Shown: positions 1 to 22,052 of the stretch, piece after piece
Position numbering within the stretch: the first letter of the stretch is position 1
How the letters are laid out: every line of letters begins with the position of its first letter
DNA from: Antennarius striatus
Taxonomy: Eukaryota; Chordata; Actinopteri; Lophiiformes; Antennariidae
Direction: 5' to 3'
Assembly: GCF_040054535.1 (NCBI RefSeq)
Contig: NC_090788.1
Span: 18,517,501-18,581,500, forward strand
Length of the DNA: 64,000 nt
The notes under the pieces: generated by a model
Told to the model about the DNA's origin: nothing
Seen by the model: only the letters and a program-made list of their open reading frames with translations
Database searches by the model: none
Program-made: the position numbers and the translations under genes

Positions 1-2538
<2,538 letters not shown>

Positions 2539-4010
2539 AGAGTTTTCACAAGTGGGCTTCAGAAAATCGATCTGAGATCATGAAGACTGTTTAGACACTG
2601 ACTGAGAGGAAAGATTACGTTAATCAGGAACCATGAGACTGCCTTTTTCTGTACATGGAGACTATCAGTGCCTTGATGCTTTTTTATTTCTTCCATTCAT
2701 AGCAATTATAGGTGCGGTCATTTGGGTTAAGTATTGTTTGGGTTTAATGATTCTGATTGCACCTGGAATTCTGGTTTTTGGTTCCATATTTTTTGTCTCT
2801 TAATTTAAATGAGACATTTCTTTCATTACTTCTTTTTTATTGAACCTAATATTTAAAAGAACAAATATTAGGAACTATTGTCTTCTTTAGAAAGTAAAGA
2901 GCATAATTTATTGACATTGTCAATGTGAAATCTCATTATCAATATGTTTAATATGGACTAATCTCAACAGGATGTCTTATGAAGTCTTGGCCATCGGCCC
3001 TGGTCTGTGAACACAAATCAAACTTAGGGGTTATGGTACAGAAGACACAACATTTTAATCACTTTAAGAAAGTGAGGTCAGTCGGCAGATTTCATAAGTT
3101 TTTTTTGCACATCTGGGTGTTCACAAAATTATTTTTAAAATGATCAATGCAATGGAAACGATGCAGAAAATTCAGGAAGCTGTTGCATTGTTTGTCATCT
3201 TTACAGCTTTTCAATAGCTTGTGTCTTCTAATCACATTTTACACAAGCAATGTTTAGTTTACGCTATGAAATGATTTACTACATTAAGTCAAATAAACAA
3301 CTTTGAATGTTTTTTGACATTGGGCTCTGTGGCACACAGACATTTTTTCTTTTCATAAACTATTATGAGGGCTAAAAATTGATGTCACTGACTATTAAGT
3401 AATTCATGATTCTATTGTGATACTTTGAACTGTCATATGTTCAAGTGTTATCCAGTAAGAACAATTCAACAGGCAGTTTAACAATAATGCAAAGCAGAAT
3501 CGACTCATCCCTTCTACAAAACATGGAAGTGCAGTGTGGTGAAGATGTCATGGCATCTTTTTTCATATTCCAGTTGTTACTGCAACATTATTCTATCTGC
3601 TGTCTCTTCATGATTAAAGTGTATTTAACATTCCAACATTCAGTCACTATTATTTTCTCACTTTTCATTTGCTGAAATTATTACTTGTCATAGTAAATGT
3701 TGATCTGAACCTTTAACTTGTGAAAGTATCATTATTTCAAATGTGAAGAAATATTTGATCGATCTAGTGTGATAACAGATAAACCATGACTGATTTGATG
3801 TCCTTAGCGATGGGAAATTCAAATCATTTCACTGCAGTTTTGGGGGGAAAAATGCTAAAGCTAAAATGCACCCTATCACTTAAATAATTTATTCTTATTC
3901 AAATGTTTACAACGTGTTCAAAACCTTTTCTTTGTGACGTTTACGATCAAATCAGCTACACAAGATAGAAGCCCTACATTCAACCAGCATGGGGCACCAG
4001 TACCGTATAG
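2539..4010. other. heatr6 3' UTR and spacer before ddx52
   Basis: AT-rich sequence without a supported gene. The left part is the likely heatr6 3' untranslated region; an AATAAA at about 3292 is the best poly(A) signal candidate. Short open frames here have no codon structure or recognisable product. Nothing else is seen until the tandem repeat that begins just after 4010. Confidence 0.6.
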
Positions 4011-4014
4011 ATTC

Positions 4015-4184
4015 AGGCGTGAGTAATCAACATCCGCATCGTCTACCGGCAGCTCGTCTCTGGTAGACGATGCGGATGTTGATTATTCACGCCTTATCGA
4101 GGTGCCGGTAGACGATGCGGATGGTGATTATTCACGCCTTATCGAGGTGCCGGTAGACGATGCGGATGTTGATTACTCATGCCT
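4015..4184. repeat. 45-bp tandem repeat with an inverted copy, next to the ddx52 start
   Basis: Three copies of a 45-bp unit start at 4062, 4107 and 4152; the third is partial. Units share GGTAGACGATGCGGAT followed by GTTGATTATTCACGCC. An inverted copy of 37 bases at 4015-4051 pairs with 4148-4184 with a single mismatch, so the block can fold into a long hairpin, on any of the three copies. The period is a multiple of three and one + frame is open through the repeats (VDDADVDYSRLIEVP per unit), but it has no start codon and is not in frame with ddx52. The block ends 30 bases before the ddx52 ATG, so it lies in the promoter or 5' UTR. Confidence 0.85.
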
Positions 4185-4213
4185 GGATGTAGACAGACCA
4201 CGCTGTTACGGTC

Positions 4214-7200
4214 ATGGACTCCTTTGAGCTGTTTCGGAAACTAGGTGCAGGAGCTAAATTTGACTTAAAGAGGTTTGGTCAAGATGCAGCCCGGTTCAAG
4301 GTAAACAGAATACATGTAACAAATTATATACTGCATGAAAATAGCGATACTTAACAACAGCACAAATCGTGTGCTGATGTATTTTGGCTAACCTGGACGT
4401 ATGCTAGCGTACAGTTTGTTTCATATGTTTGTAGTTTGGGATGTTTTTATTGGAGTTAGTATTTTTGCATCGGTCCCCACGAAATGAATGGTCGGATAAT
4501 GCATCATATGAGATTCATTTACAAAGATATACACTCATTTTACAGATTGTTAGATCACAAAGAGTGGACGAGTCCTCGGATCCTCACGCCGTGATCGATT
4601 ATTTTGGCACGGGGACAATCGATGAAGCTCAGAACAGCTGTCCGGGATCGGAGGATGAGGATGGACAGACACATGAGCTGGGAAGTAAGATTGGAGGCTC
4701 TGGTGCAGGAGGCAAAAGGAAGGAAATAGAGGCCGAGTCAGGCGTAAGGACGAAAAAGAAAAAGACGAAAGGGGTCCCGGTGGGCGTTGAAGGTAAAGCC
4801 AATAGATCTTTGCTTTATTAACAATTCAGTAACTGTGATCTATGTAATTAATTAATGTGAGATGTGATGGCCAGTAGAGAGATGATGGTAGTTGACATGA
4901 ATTGCCTCTATCATGTGTGGAGAAGGTCACTGAGTTTTCACCAATATATACACAAGTTGCGTACATCCTTCTTCTTGTGTTAAGTAGAAGTTGACTTGGA
5001 AATGGGTTAGATGACGAATCTCACTGCTGTTTGCTGTCTTCTGACTAAAGGTGGTGGCAGAATGCTCAAAGACAAAGATGGAAACGGCATCACTTGGACC
5101 ACCTCACTGGACAAAACGATCCGAAACCTTCCAAGTGAAGAAAAGACTAAATTTTCTTTGAAGAGGTTAAAGCATCTTCATCAGGAAAAGGTCTGCAAAG
5201 ATTCACAACTCATAAACAGTAACATTTTATGTTCTTTTTATAAATCTAGGTATGATATTCACAGCTAAAATTATCAGAAAAGACATCATTAATCGTCTTG
5301 CTTCCAGGTTAACCGTATTCGCTCTCAACATCGCATAAACGTTCACGGTAGTGACGTACCTGACCCCGTGTGCTCATTTGAGGAGCTCCAGTCCGAGTAT
5401 CGTCTCAACCCCCGTGTCCTCCAGAACCTCACACAAGCTGGGCTGAGCTCCCCGACACCCGTACAGATGCAGGCGATACCCCTCATGATGCATGTGTGTA
5501 CTGACACAGATTCAGTGATAGTAAGATGCAGTGTAGATGGGTTTGGTGCGGATGTTCCTTCACTGATTTCTTGCTCAGGGTCGGGAACTGCTCGCCTGTG
5601 CTCCCACGGGATCAGGAAAGACTTTGGCCTTCTGTGTCCCGCTGCTCGCCAGCTTGCAGCAGCCAGCTAACCTGGGCTTCAGAGCCGTGATCATCTCCCC
5701 AACCAGAGAGTTGGCCAGTCAGGTACACAGCACATCAGATATATACAATACAATACAATACATATATTAAAAGAGAATGCCTTGCAAAAATATCATTCCG
5801 TTTAACAGCAGCACATTTTCCAGTCTATTCAACACACATTTTCATGCATTATGACTATGGATTCTTGCTGTATTTTGATCAGACCTACAGGGAGCTGCTC
5901 CGCCTATCGGAGGGTCTTGGATTTAGAGTCCACATGATAGACAAAGCCTCTCTGGCAGCTAAGAAATATGGACCAAAATCAAACAAAAAATACGGTAAGA
6001 GTAGGAGAAATGTTTGCTGGAAGAGGTGAAATATTTATGTCCTTTAATTCCCCATTACCTGCTGTTCTCTCTGTTGCAGATATACTTGTCAGTACTCCAA
6101 ACAGACTCATTTTTCTTCTGAAGCAGGATCCTCCTGCTCTCGACCTCAGCAGGTAAATCCAGTAGCTCCCTTGTTTTGTGTTAATTCTTTTATGAGTTAT
6201 ATTTGCATTCAGAGAGGTCAGATTAAAAATCCTGAAAAAGTAAATCATATTCAAGGTGAAATGCAGTAAATTATTTTAGAGAGGCTTTTAGACAAAACGC
6301 AAATGATATAAGATATCAATGAATTAATTGTACAAGGGAGTTTATTTAACATCTATAGATGAACGTCATAGGGTCCTTGATCTGTAAAAATATTTACTGC
6401 TCTTATTTACCACTGTAGTATAAAATCTGTTTGTTTGGATTTTTCTGTTCTCTTGTTTCTTGTAAGTGTTGAGTGGCTGGTTGTCGACGAGTCTGATAAG
6501 CTGTTTGAGGACGGTAAGACGGGCTTCAGGGAGCAGCTCGCTGTCATTTTTCTCGCCTGTTCTGGCCCAAAGGTGCGCAGGGCTTTCTTCAGCGCCACCT
6601 GCACATCAGACGTAGAGCAGTGGTGCCGACTGAACCTCGACAACCTGGTGTCCATCAACATCGGACACAGGCAAGCATCAACATGTACATCTTGCATATT
6701 TTTGTGAATATAAATGATCCTTCTCTCACGTTATAATTTTTTTTTCATCCTCTCAGAAATACGGCAGTAGAGACCGTGCAACAAGAGCTGCTGTTTGTTG
6801 GGACAGAAAACGGAAAACTGTTGGCCATGAGGGACATAATTAAAAAGGTAAGGACTTGCCAGACAAGCCTGTAAATTATGAATTTTTGAATTATTTACTG
6901 AAATAATTTCAGTAGAATTCAAAAATCAAAATAGAATTTTACAGCTGTCACTATTATTGGGGAAGCTTAAAAAAACCATGATGGTAAAATCTGTCCTTCA
7001 ATAAAAGAATGTCTTCCTTAACATTTTTAGGGCTTCCTGCCTCCCATGCTGGTGTTTGTGCAGTCTATAGAGCGAGCACGGGAGCTTTTCCATGAACTGG
7101 TGTATGAAGGGATCAATGTCGATGTGATCCACGCTGATCGCACACAGCAGCAGGCACGCAGAGCAGCACACGTAATCCACTGTATTATGAGTCCTGTTTG

Positions 7201-8452
7201 AAGTGCATCATATTTATCCTCCTCCTCTGTGGCTGTTCTGTTTCTAGAGGGACAATGTAGTCAACAGTTTTCGCTCCGGTAAGATTTGGGTATTGATCTG
7301 CACTGCTCTGCTCGCCAGAGGAATCGACTTCAAAGGAGTTAACCTCGTCCTGAACTACGATTTCCCTACCAGCTCTGTGGAGTACATTCACCGAATTGGT
7401 TGGTTTTTTCGGTTATCATCAGTCAGAATAAGAATAATCTGTTTAGATATCGAATAAAATTAAAGAAGAAACAAATTTATTGCGTGAAAAAGCTTCACAA
7501 AAACAAAGATCAAAGTCCTTCTTTTGACCATTTTATTCTGATTTTCTCACACGTCGTCTTCTCATTCATCAGGTCGGACTGGTAGAGCTGGACATCAGGG
7601 GAGGGCCATCACCTTCTTCACAGAGAATGACAAACCACTGCTGCGCAGGTACACTCATACAACTTGTTTTTGTGTGTGACTGTAGAATAAAGAAGTGAGG
7701 TCAGACAGCAGATTTCAGTTTCTTTAGAGGTGATCAGATAATTAGCAATAGTTTATCTTTTTTTTTCCAGTTAACTACTTTTAGAGAAAAATCCCTACAG
7801 CCAATCAGAGATCATCTGCTGCTGCCAAGCAACAGTTAACGTGATTTAACTGGTTTTCTTTTGTGTAGCGTCACACAGACCTGCAGAGTCTCTGATTCAA
7901 ATCTTGCTCGCTTCCTTTGTTATGTCAAGGATATTTTTAATACCTGATGTTGAAGTATTTCTGTAATTATTTTTTTCAAGTACACTTTAATTCATCTCTT
8001 AACAGCATCGCAAATGTCATAAAACAAGCTGGCTGTCCTGTGCCTGACTACATGATTGGCTTCAAGAAGATACACAGGTAAAGGGGATGTATAATGATAA
8101 TGAAGATTTTTTTGTATTGTTTATTTCTATAGTAGTTCAGAACCATGGTAGTAACAGGCCACCTGTGTGATTTTTTTTTTCTTTTTCCAGCAAAGCAAAG
8201 CGGAGACTTGAGAAGAAACCTCCCAAACGAAGCACCATTTGCACAACGCCTCGTTTCTTAATGAAGAAGAAAGGAAAAGCAAATCTTAAGGGACAGAAAG
8301 AAAAAAAGCAGAAAAGTGAAAGTCCATCTGCAGTGCAGCAGCAAAAAGGTGACAAGAAAGCTAAAGGCCAGGAGCTGAAGAACAGAAATAAAAAGCACAA
8401 AGAAAAACAAAAGAGGACAGAATCAAATTCCTCTGGAACCATGTCAAAGTAA
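4214..8452 (+). CDS. ddx52: ATP-dependent RNA helicase DDX52 (yeast Rok1 orthologue)
   Basis: DEAD-box helicase acting in the nucleolus on 18S rRNA processing, by homology to yeast Rok1. Fourteen exons: 4214-4300, 4546-4792, 5051-5190, 5308-5493, 5579-5722, 5883-5994, 6080-6152, 6467-6670, 6757-6847, 7031-7153 (or 7171), 7248-7398, 7573-7648, 8006-8077, 8191-8452; about 655 aa. Visible motifs: Q-motif region [12 protein letters not shown], Walker [21 protein letters not shown]-type [12 protein letters not shown], and the C-terminal core [10 protein letters not shown] and HRIGRTGRAG. The N-terminus [17 protein letters not shown] is the family start, and the tail is very Lys-rich, as expected for a nucleolar protein. 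The exon ending at 6670 uses a GC donor (CAG|GCAAGC). The donor after TQQQ is either a GC at 7154 or a GT at 7172; the GT adds six residues (ARRAAH) not expected in the family. Confidence 0.95.
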
Positions 8453-9655
8453 GACGTCATTTGTATGTGTGAGCTGGATAGATGCACATTGTCTGAAAAT
8501 GGACATATTCCTCTAATACATAACTGTCTAAACTTTACATCAGACAGTGACATCTCTGTAAACCTTCTTGACAGATTATAACTGTCTTTAGAATTGTTTC
8601 TTTGGGATATATCTGCAGGACAAAAGGCCAGCAGGTATTCAGTGTTGTACACACATTTTTCTAACCTGTTAAAATAACCGTACAGAACAAGGAATAGTTT
8701 TTTGTAACCCATTAAAACGCCTCTATTTCTTTTCAGTTATGGTAATTGAAAAATTTGGCTTGAAGGATAAAAGGTTGTGAGCTGGTGCACAATTTGAGCT
8801 TGTTGGTTTGAAACAATTTTTCCATAATTCTTTCCATCACAAAAAGGTTGATGAAAAATACGCCACAAAAGCAATAGAGGCCTCATTCAAACTACTGAAG
8901 ATGATGTATTTATAATTGTGCTTTGTATTAACATTATATGAATAAACATTTGTATACATATCTTGTTACCATCTCCAATCTGTCAATAACAAAGTTTTTG
9001 CTACTTCTGACATTCTTTATTCAATCATTATGTCCAAGTAACAGGCTAACTTGTAAAGTCTGGAATAATCTAACTATGCATGCATTTCTATTGCGTATTG
9101 AGGAATGTACAGTATGTTGGTTTAATGGAAGCTGCAGCCTACTGCCCACTGCAGTTTGTCCACAGTTTAACGTGTAGCCATAAAGTCCTATTTTCATAGT
9201 GATATCTTCTGCCCAGGAATTTTTTTTTCTTATTGTAAAAGTTCACAAGTATTAATGTTTACTGAAACTTCATTTGTTTCATTACTAGTAACTTTACAAA
9301 AAAAAAGCAGGCTGCAGTGAAGAAGACTGGTACGAAGTGGGCAAGTTTGGTCAGTTATGTGGCTTTACCAAACATTTTTTTTACCATAAAAACTATAAAA
9401 ACCATACAAACTATAAAAACTTTACCATAAAAACTGAAAAAGTAATTGTGTGATGAATAACATCAACTGGATTTTAGGAAATGCTTGAAGACAACTTTGC
9501 CTCTCATCCAATAGGTGAAGTTGAACTGAAGAAACTTCGTGGATTATTACTATATTATTATTACTTATTATTATTGTTAATTATTATAAATAATATCTAC
9601 AGACTTTAAGAAGTGTTGGGTTAAAGTTGGCCTTTTATGCTATTAAAAATAATTT
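8453..9655. other. ddx52 3' UTR and spacer
   Basis: AT-rich sequence holding the ddx52 3' untranslated region; an AATAAA at about 8940 is the likely poly(A) signal. The rest, to the rpl23a promoter, shows A-rich and ATT-rich low-complexity stretches and no supported gene or recognisable repeat. Confidence 0.55.
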
Positions 9656-9765
9656 TGTGAAACATTGTGGCGCTCACGTTTGCTTAGTTATCGCGATACT
9701 TCTGCTGTGAGATCTCGCCCATGCATTATACTGCAGGAAACCCCGTAGAGTCTCCCTTTCTCAAC
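9656..9765 (+). promoter_or_regulatory. rpl23a promoter and TOP leader
   Basis: A pyrimidine run CTCCCTTTCTC at 9752-9762 sits four bases before the start codon (context AACATGG). Vertebrate ribosomal protein mRNAs begin at a C followed by such a 5' terminal oligopyrimidine tract, which ties translation to mTOR/LARP1. The expected leader is therefore only about 14 nt. The start site is inferred, not observed. Confidence 0.6.
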
Positions 9766-12318
<2,553 letters not shown>

Positions 12319-13099
12319 ATGGTGGCTGAGACTTGTGGAAGAATAAATATTTGTATAATTAAAGATTCTGTCTCAGGTTTGAGTTGTCTTCACTCAGATA
12401 CATTCAGTAAATTTGGTTTCACACATTTATGTCCACTGCCTGATGTATAGTATTTATTTTCATGTTTGGAAGATAGAAAACTTCTCCAAAAAGAACCTTT
12501 TCATCACTACAGTGCAAGTGTAGCATCACTGTCATGTGAACTTAAAAATACTTAAGATTGTTTTTTGTACTCTGCCAGTGTGAAAGGCTGCACAAGAAAC
12601 ATTGAATGTGTAAAACTGTACTTGTAATTATCATACCAGCATCCTGTAAGTGGTTTATTACTAGGCTTTGAGCTCAAATTTGAAAACATCCTTTTATACA
12701 ATTTTTAAATCTCAAAAATAGCAAGAGACTTGTGGTAAATTTAGTTTGATCGTATGCTTGATACAAAGGTTAATGACTTTCATAAGAATAAAACAGTGTA
12801 GGAACAGGTTTTTATTTTTACATGTGTTTAGAACTTGTGGAACACAGCTAATAAAACACTGAATTTAATCAGTTTTAATAAGGCAGTTTAAAAAATCAAA
12901 CTGAAAGTCATACATTTACATCAGCAGATCAGCTTATGTGCTTTACTGAGTTACATAAATGTAGAACTGAAGGGACATCTTACGAATGTTAAAAAAATGG
13001 TACATCAGCCTTCCTGCTTGTAATTTTTTGTAGATGTATCATATTGCTTACATTCAATCACATTTTTTTGTGACACGGTGCATGGTTTAACCTCCCTGC
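12319..13099. other. Convergent 3' ends of rpl23a and birc2
   Basis: A spacer of about 780 bp. The rpl23a poly(A) signal is at 12342 (+). TTTATT at 12811-12816, read as AATAAA on the - strand, is a candidate end of the birc2 transcript. Otherwise AT-rich, with no gene or repeat recognised. Confidence 0.5.
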
Positions 13100-18555
<5,456 letters not shown>

Positions 18556-18678
18556 CAAAAACTGGTTGTTTTTAAGTTGGGGAAGAGTTTCCATTTTTTT
18601 TTCAATAGGTTAATAAAAAGACAAAAAAGATGTCCTTTAAAGGAAGAGGGGTTTGAGAAAACCCAAGGTCTTGCTTCG

Positions 18679-18680
18679 CG

Positions 18681-18757
<77 letters not shown>
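18679..18757. repeat. (CA)n microsatellite
   Basis: A CA run of about 75 bp, CGCG-interrupted at its left end, in the first birc2 intron. Confidence 0.95.
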
Positions 18758-18759
<2 letters not shown>

Positions 18760-19161
18760 AAAGATGAATTGTGGTAAACTAAGGGACAACTCATATTACA
18801 GAAAACAAACAGCACAGGAAGAGCATATGAAGGAGAAACATGATAAATCCATAAACCCTAATTTTCGTAGAGTGAACAAGGAATTATTTATCATGCTTTT
18901 CCTCAAACTGTACCTCACACAAAGACGCATTTTACTAGTGTTAGAGAAATAGTTCCAAAACCTGTTCTCAAACTTCAACGCTTATTTACAGTTACAGTCC
19001 CAGAATGTGTTTGTGTCCAACAGAACACACTGAGCAGAAATAAATGGACTCTGTCAAATAACATTAAAATGCATCTTCAAATCAATAATCATAAAATGAC
19101 ACTGTGGTCTGATCAACCAGGAACAGAATACACTTCGTCATCCATATTTATTACAGACATA

Positions 19162-20054
19162 AACTCACTGGCCACTTTATTAGGTACACCCTGCTAGTAC
19201 TGGGTTGGACCCCCTTTTGCCTTCAAACCTGCCTCAATCCTTCATGGCATGGATTCAACAAGGTACTGGAAACGTTCCTCAGAGTGTTTGGTCCATATTG
19301 ACGTCATATCATTACTCAGTTGCTGCAGATTTGACCGCTGCACATTCATGTGAATCTCCCCTTCCACCACATCCCAAAGCTGCTCAATTGGATTGAGATC
19401 TGGTGACTGGAGGCCGTTTGCATACAGTGAACTCATTGTCATGTTCTAGGAACCAGTATGAGATGATTCCAGCTTTATGACATGGGGCGTTATCCTGCTG
19501 GAAGTAGCCATCAGAACACTGCAGTCATAAAGGGATGGACATGGTCAGCAACAACACTCAGGTAGGCTGCGGTGCTGCAATGATGTTCTGTTGATTCAAG
19601 GCAAGAAAGATTCATGCTTTCATGTTGTTGACGCCAAATTCTGACCCTACCATCTGAATGTCACAGCAGAAATCGAGACTCATCAGACCAGGGAACGCTT
19701 TTCCAGTCTTCTCAAACCAGTTTGCCCATTCTCGTCTGACCTCTAGCATCAGCAAAGCATTTTTATGGACAATTCTCTGTAAATCCTGTAGACGATTATG
19801 CGTGAAAATCCCAGTAGATCAGCAGTTTCTGAAACACTCAGACCAGCCCGTCTGGCACCAACAATCATCCCACATTCAAAGTCACTTAAATCACCTTTCT
19901 TCCCCATCCTGATGCTCGGTTTGAACTGCAACAAATAGTCTTGACAATCACTACATGCCTAAACATATTGAGTTGCTGCCATGTGATTGGCTGATTAGAA
20001 ATTTGTGTTAACTAGCAGTTGGACAGGAGTGGGTAATAAAGTGGCCGGTGAATT
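19162..20054 (-). mobile_element. Tc1-like DNA transposon, internally deleted
   Basis: Inverted ends AACTCACTGGCCACTTTATT (left) and the complement of AATAAAGTGGCCGGTGAATT (right) are flanked by TA on both sides, the Tc1 target duplication. Read on the - strand, the right part encodes the transposase N-terminal helix-turn-helix (GDLSDFECGMIVGARRAGLS, ETADLLGFSR), and the left part its C-terminus (SPDLNPIEQLWDVVEGEI, WTKHSEERFQYLVESMP). At 893 bp it is shorter than an intact element and the middle of the catalytic domain is partly missing and frame-broken, so it is dead. It lies between the birc2 coding start and its probable promoter. Confidence 0.88.
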
Positions 20055-20173
20055 TATAGTGTCTTATTCAAAAATGTTAACTTCACGTAATAATGATTAC
20101 GTACAGTGTATATATACTGTATATGGTCATTATGGCAAATAAATGTATCAAGCAGGAACACACACGCACACGC

Positions 20174-20204
<31 letters not shown>

Positions 20205-21640
20205 AAGACCAAGGGTTTATGTGTTCTCAAAACCCTCCCCCTGTCCAGGACATCCTTTTTGTAGGCGTCTAAGCTTCCATCATTGAATATTAAAACTCAA
20301 CTAGAAAATTATAATCCTCCTTGGGTAAAGATAATGGATAATAGCAGAATCTGAGGAAAAGAATGAACAAAAGGAAAATGAGCAAACACAAAGCTAAACT
20401 GGGCATACAAAGAAACTCTTCAGGTCAGATTTGAAAATTTCAGTGTATATAAAACACAGAACAAATACATAAACAGAATGATCTGGGTGTAAATTAGTAC
20501 TCAATGTAAATCAGTAGAATGTGTATAAAAATGAGACTGAAATACTGGGAAGACATATTGGAATATAAGACCACCCTTTGCTGAATAATAACGTAACAAT
20601 ACTTTTCCTTGCCAGCGAGGTTAATTTCTAATTTTGAATGTATCGATTACGTAGGTAATTTATGAGATGATTTAAATTACATTTTATTCCATAAGACTTT
20701 TTGTTTCCTCTTTTAAATTGCACTCAGGGCATTTTATGATGCTATGGTGATGACATCTCATGCCATAAAGATGGATGACAACTAATAACATGGCCAACAA
20801 GGAACACTTAATTCTTAAATGTGGCAGTAAAAAATTTATTAACAGAAAATAAATTGGGGATATTATTGAAAAGAACCATCATCCATCACAGTAAATATGG
20901 ATTCATTCTGTAGATACTGTATAGCTTATCTTTCACAAACTGATCAACCCTTCTGAATGACTGAATCTGATCTCAGCTCTACCACCTTCTATTACAATAT
21001 GTTACTGAATTCACAGTGCTCACCTCCAAAAATACAAACCAATATTAGATTAGGACTTGCAATTTAGAGTATGATCCAGATCCGGTTATTAATTTTTTTA
21101 AAAACCTAATATTTGAAGAGTATATTCATAGGTGTGGGAAATACCCGCGTCCTCCAGACAGGAACCCCTGGTTGTCATGAGGATGTCTGTCAAATCAAGC
21201 TAAACTCGAGGCTATTTAACAAACCTACAGTAGGTCACATGTTGTAACTTCCATCCTCTTCCTGATTGTTCCACCCACCAATCACTAACCAACCACTGTA
21301 ATCATCTACAGGTGGTAAAGTTAAGACCATGTGGTGATACTACAGAGCAGTGCTAGCTACTTCCCTAAACACAGGCCACAAATGACAACACGGGATGATT
21401 CAGGCACTTCCTGTTTTAGCATTAGCCTGGATATATGGTCGAATTCATTCGATAACGTCGGCTATGTCGATTAGTATTGAAAATAGTTTCTGGTTTTTAA
21501 AAACACAGATGGCCATATAGAGTTATTTAACATTTCCCAAACGACCAAAGTGTAAATAAACGCACGTCATACAGAAACTAGCTCGTCAAAAATCGGCGGA
21601 CGTTAGCTCGCCAGCGCCTGCTAGCGCTAACAGCAGTCAA
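20055..21640. other. birc2 5' intron, no gene seen
   Basis: AT-rich non-coding sequence between the Tc1 relic and the birc2 promoter region, probably the rest of the first birc2 intron. It holds a (CA)n run at about 20160-20203. No conserved open frame or further element was recognised. Confidence 0.5.
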
Positions 21641-21860
21641 ACTGCGCCCTGTACACTAACCTGTGTGGAATAACGCAGGTCTTATAGTGACTCCTGTCAC
21701 GCTGTCTGGTTATACTGACACAAACATACGAGACAATAACACACAGCTGGACGACACCATTTCGTCTGTTACACTCACCGTTCTCGGTCCGGGTCGAACA
21801 GAAAGTCCCCACATCCGGTACGAGTGTGTGACGTCACCGCCTCCTGACACTGTTTTCAGT
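21640..21860 (-). promoter_or_regulatory. Probable birc2 promoter and untranslated first exon
   Basis: On the - strand a splice donor CG|GTGAGT ends a possible exon at 21779. Just upstream lie an ETS-type site ACCGGATGT (about 21812-21820) and a perfect palindromic CRE, TGACGTCA, at 21829-21836. The block is CpG-rich against an AT-rich background. Position and orientation fit the 5' end of birc2, but the link to the coding exon at 18555 is inferred. Confidence 0.45.
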
Positions 21861-21899
21861 AAATCGAAACAGGACAGAAATTTTACTTAAGGTTAAAAT

Positions 21900-21993
<94 letters not shown>

Positions 21994-22005
21994 CACACAC
22001 ACACA

Positions 22006-22050
<45 letters not shown>
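21900..22050. repeat. (TA)n-(CA)n compound microsatellite
   Basis: About 87 bp of uninterrupted TA followed by about 60 bp of CA with two TA breaks. Long TA runs extrude as cruciforms and are unstable in copy number. It lies about 65 bp beyond the CRE of the probable birc2 promoter. Confidence 0.97.

Positions 22051-22052
<2 letters not shown>

Noticed and set aside
3445-3675. 76-codon open frame after heatr6
   Set aside because: AT-rich, ends in low-complexity hydrophobic codons, with no homologue recognised; it lies in the heatr6 3' UTR or spacer.
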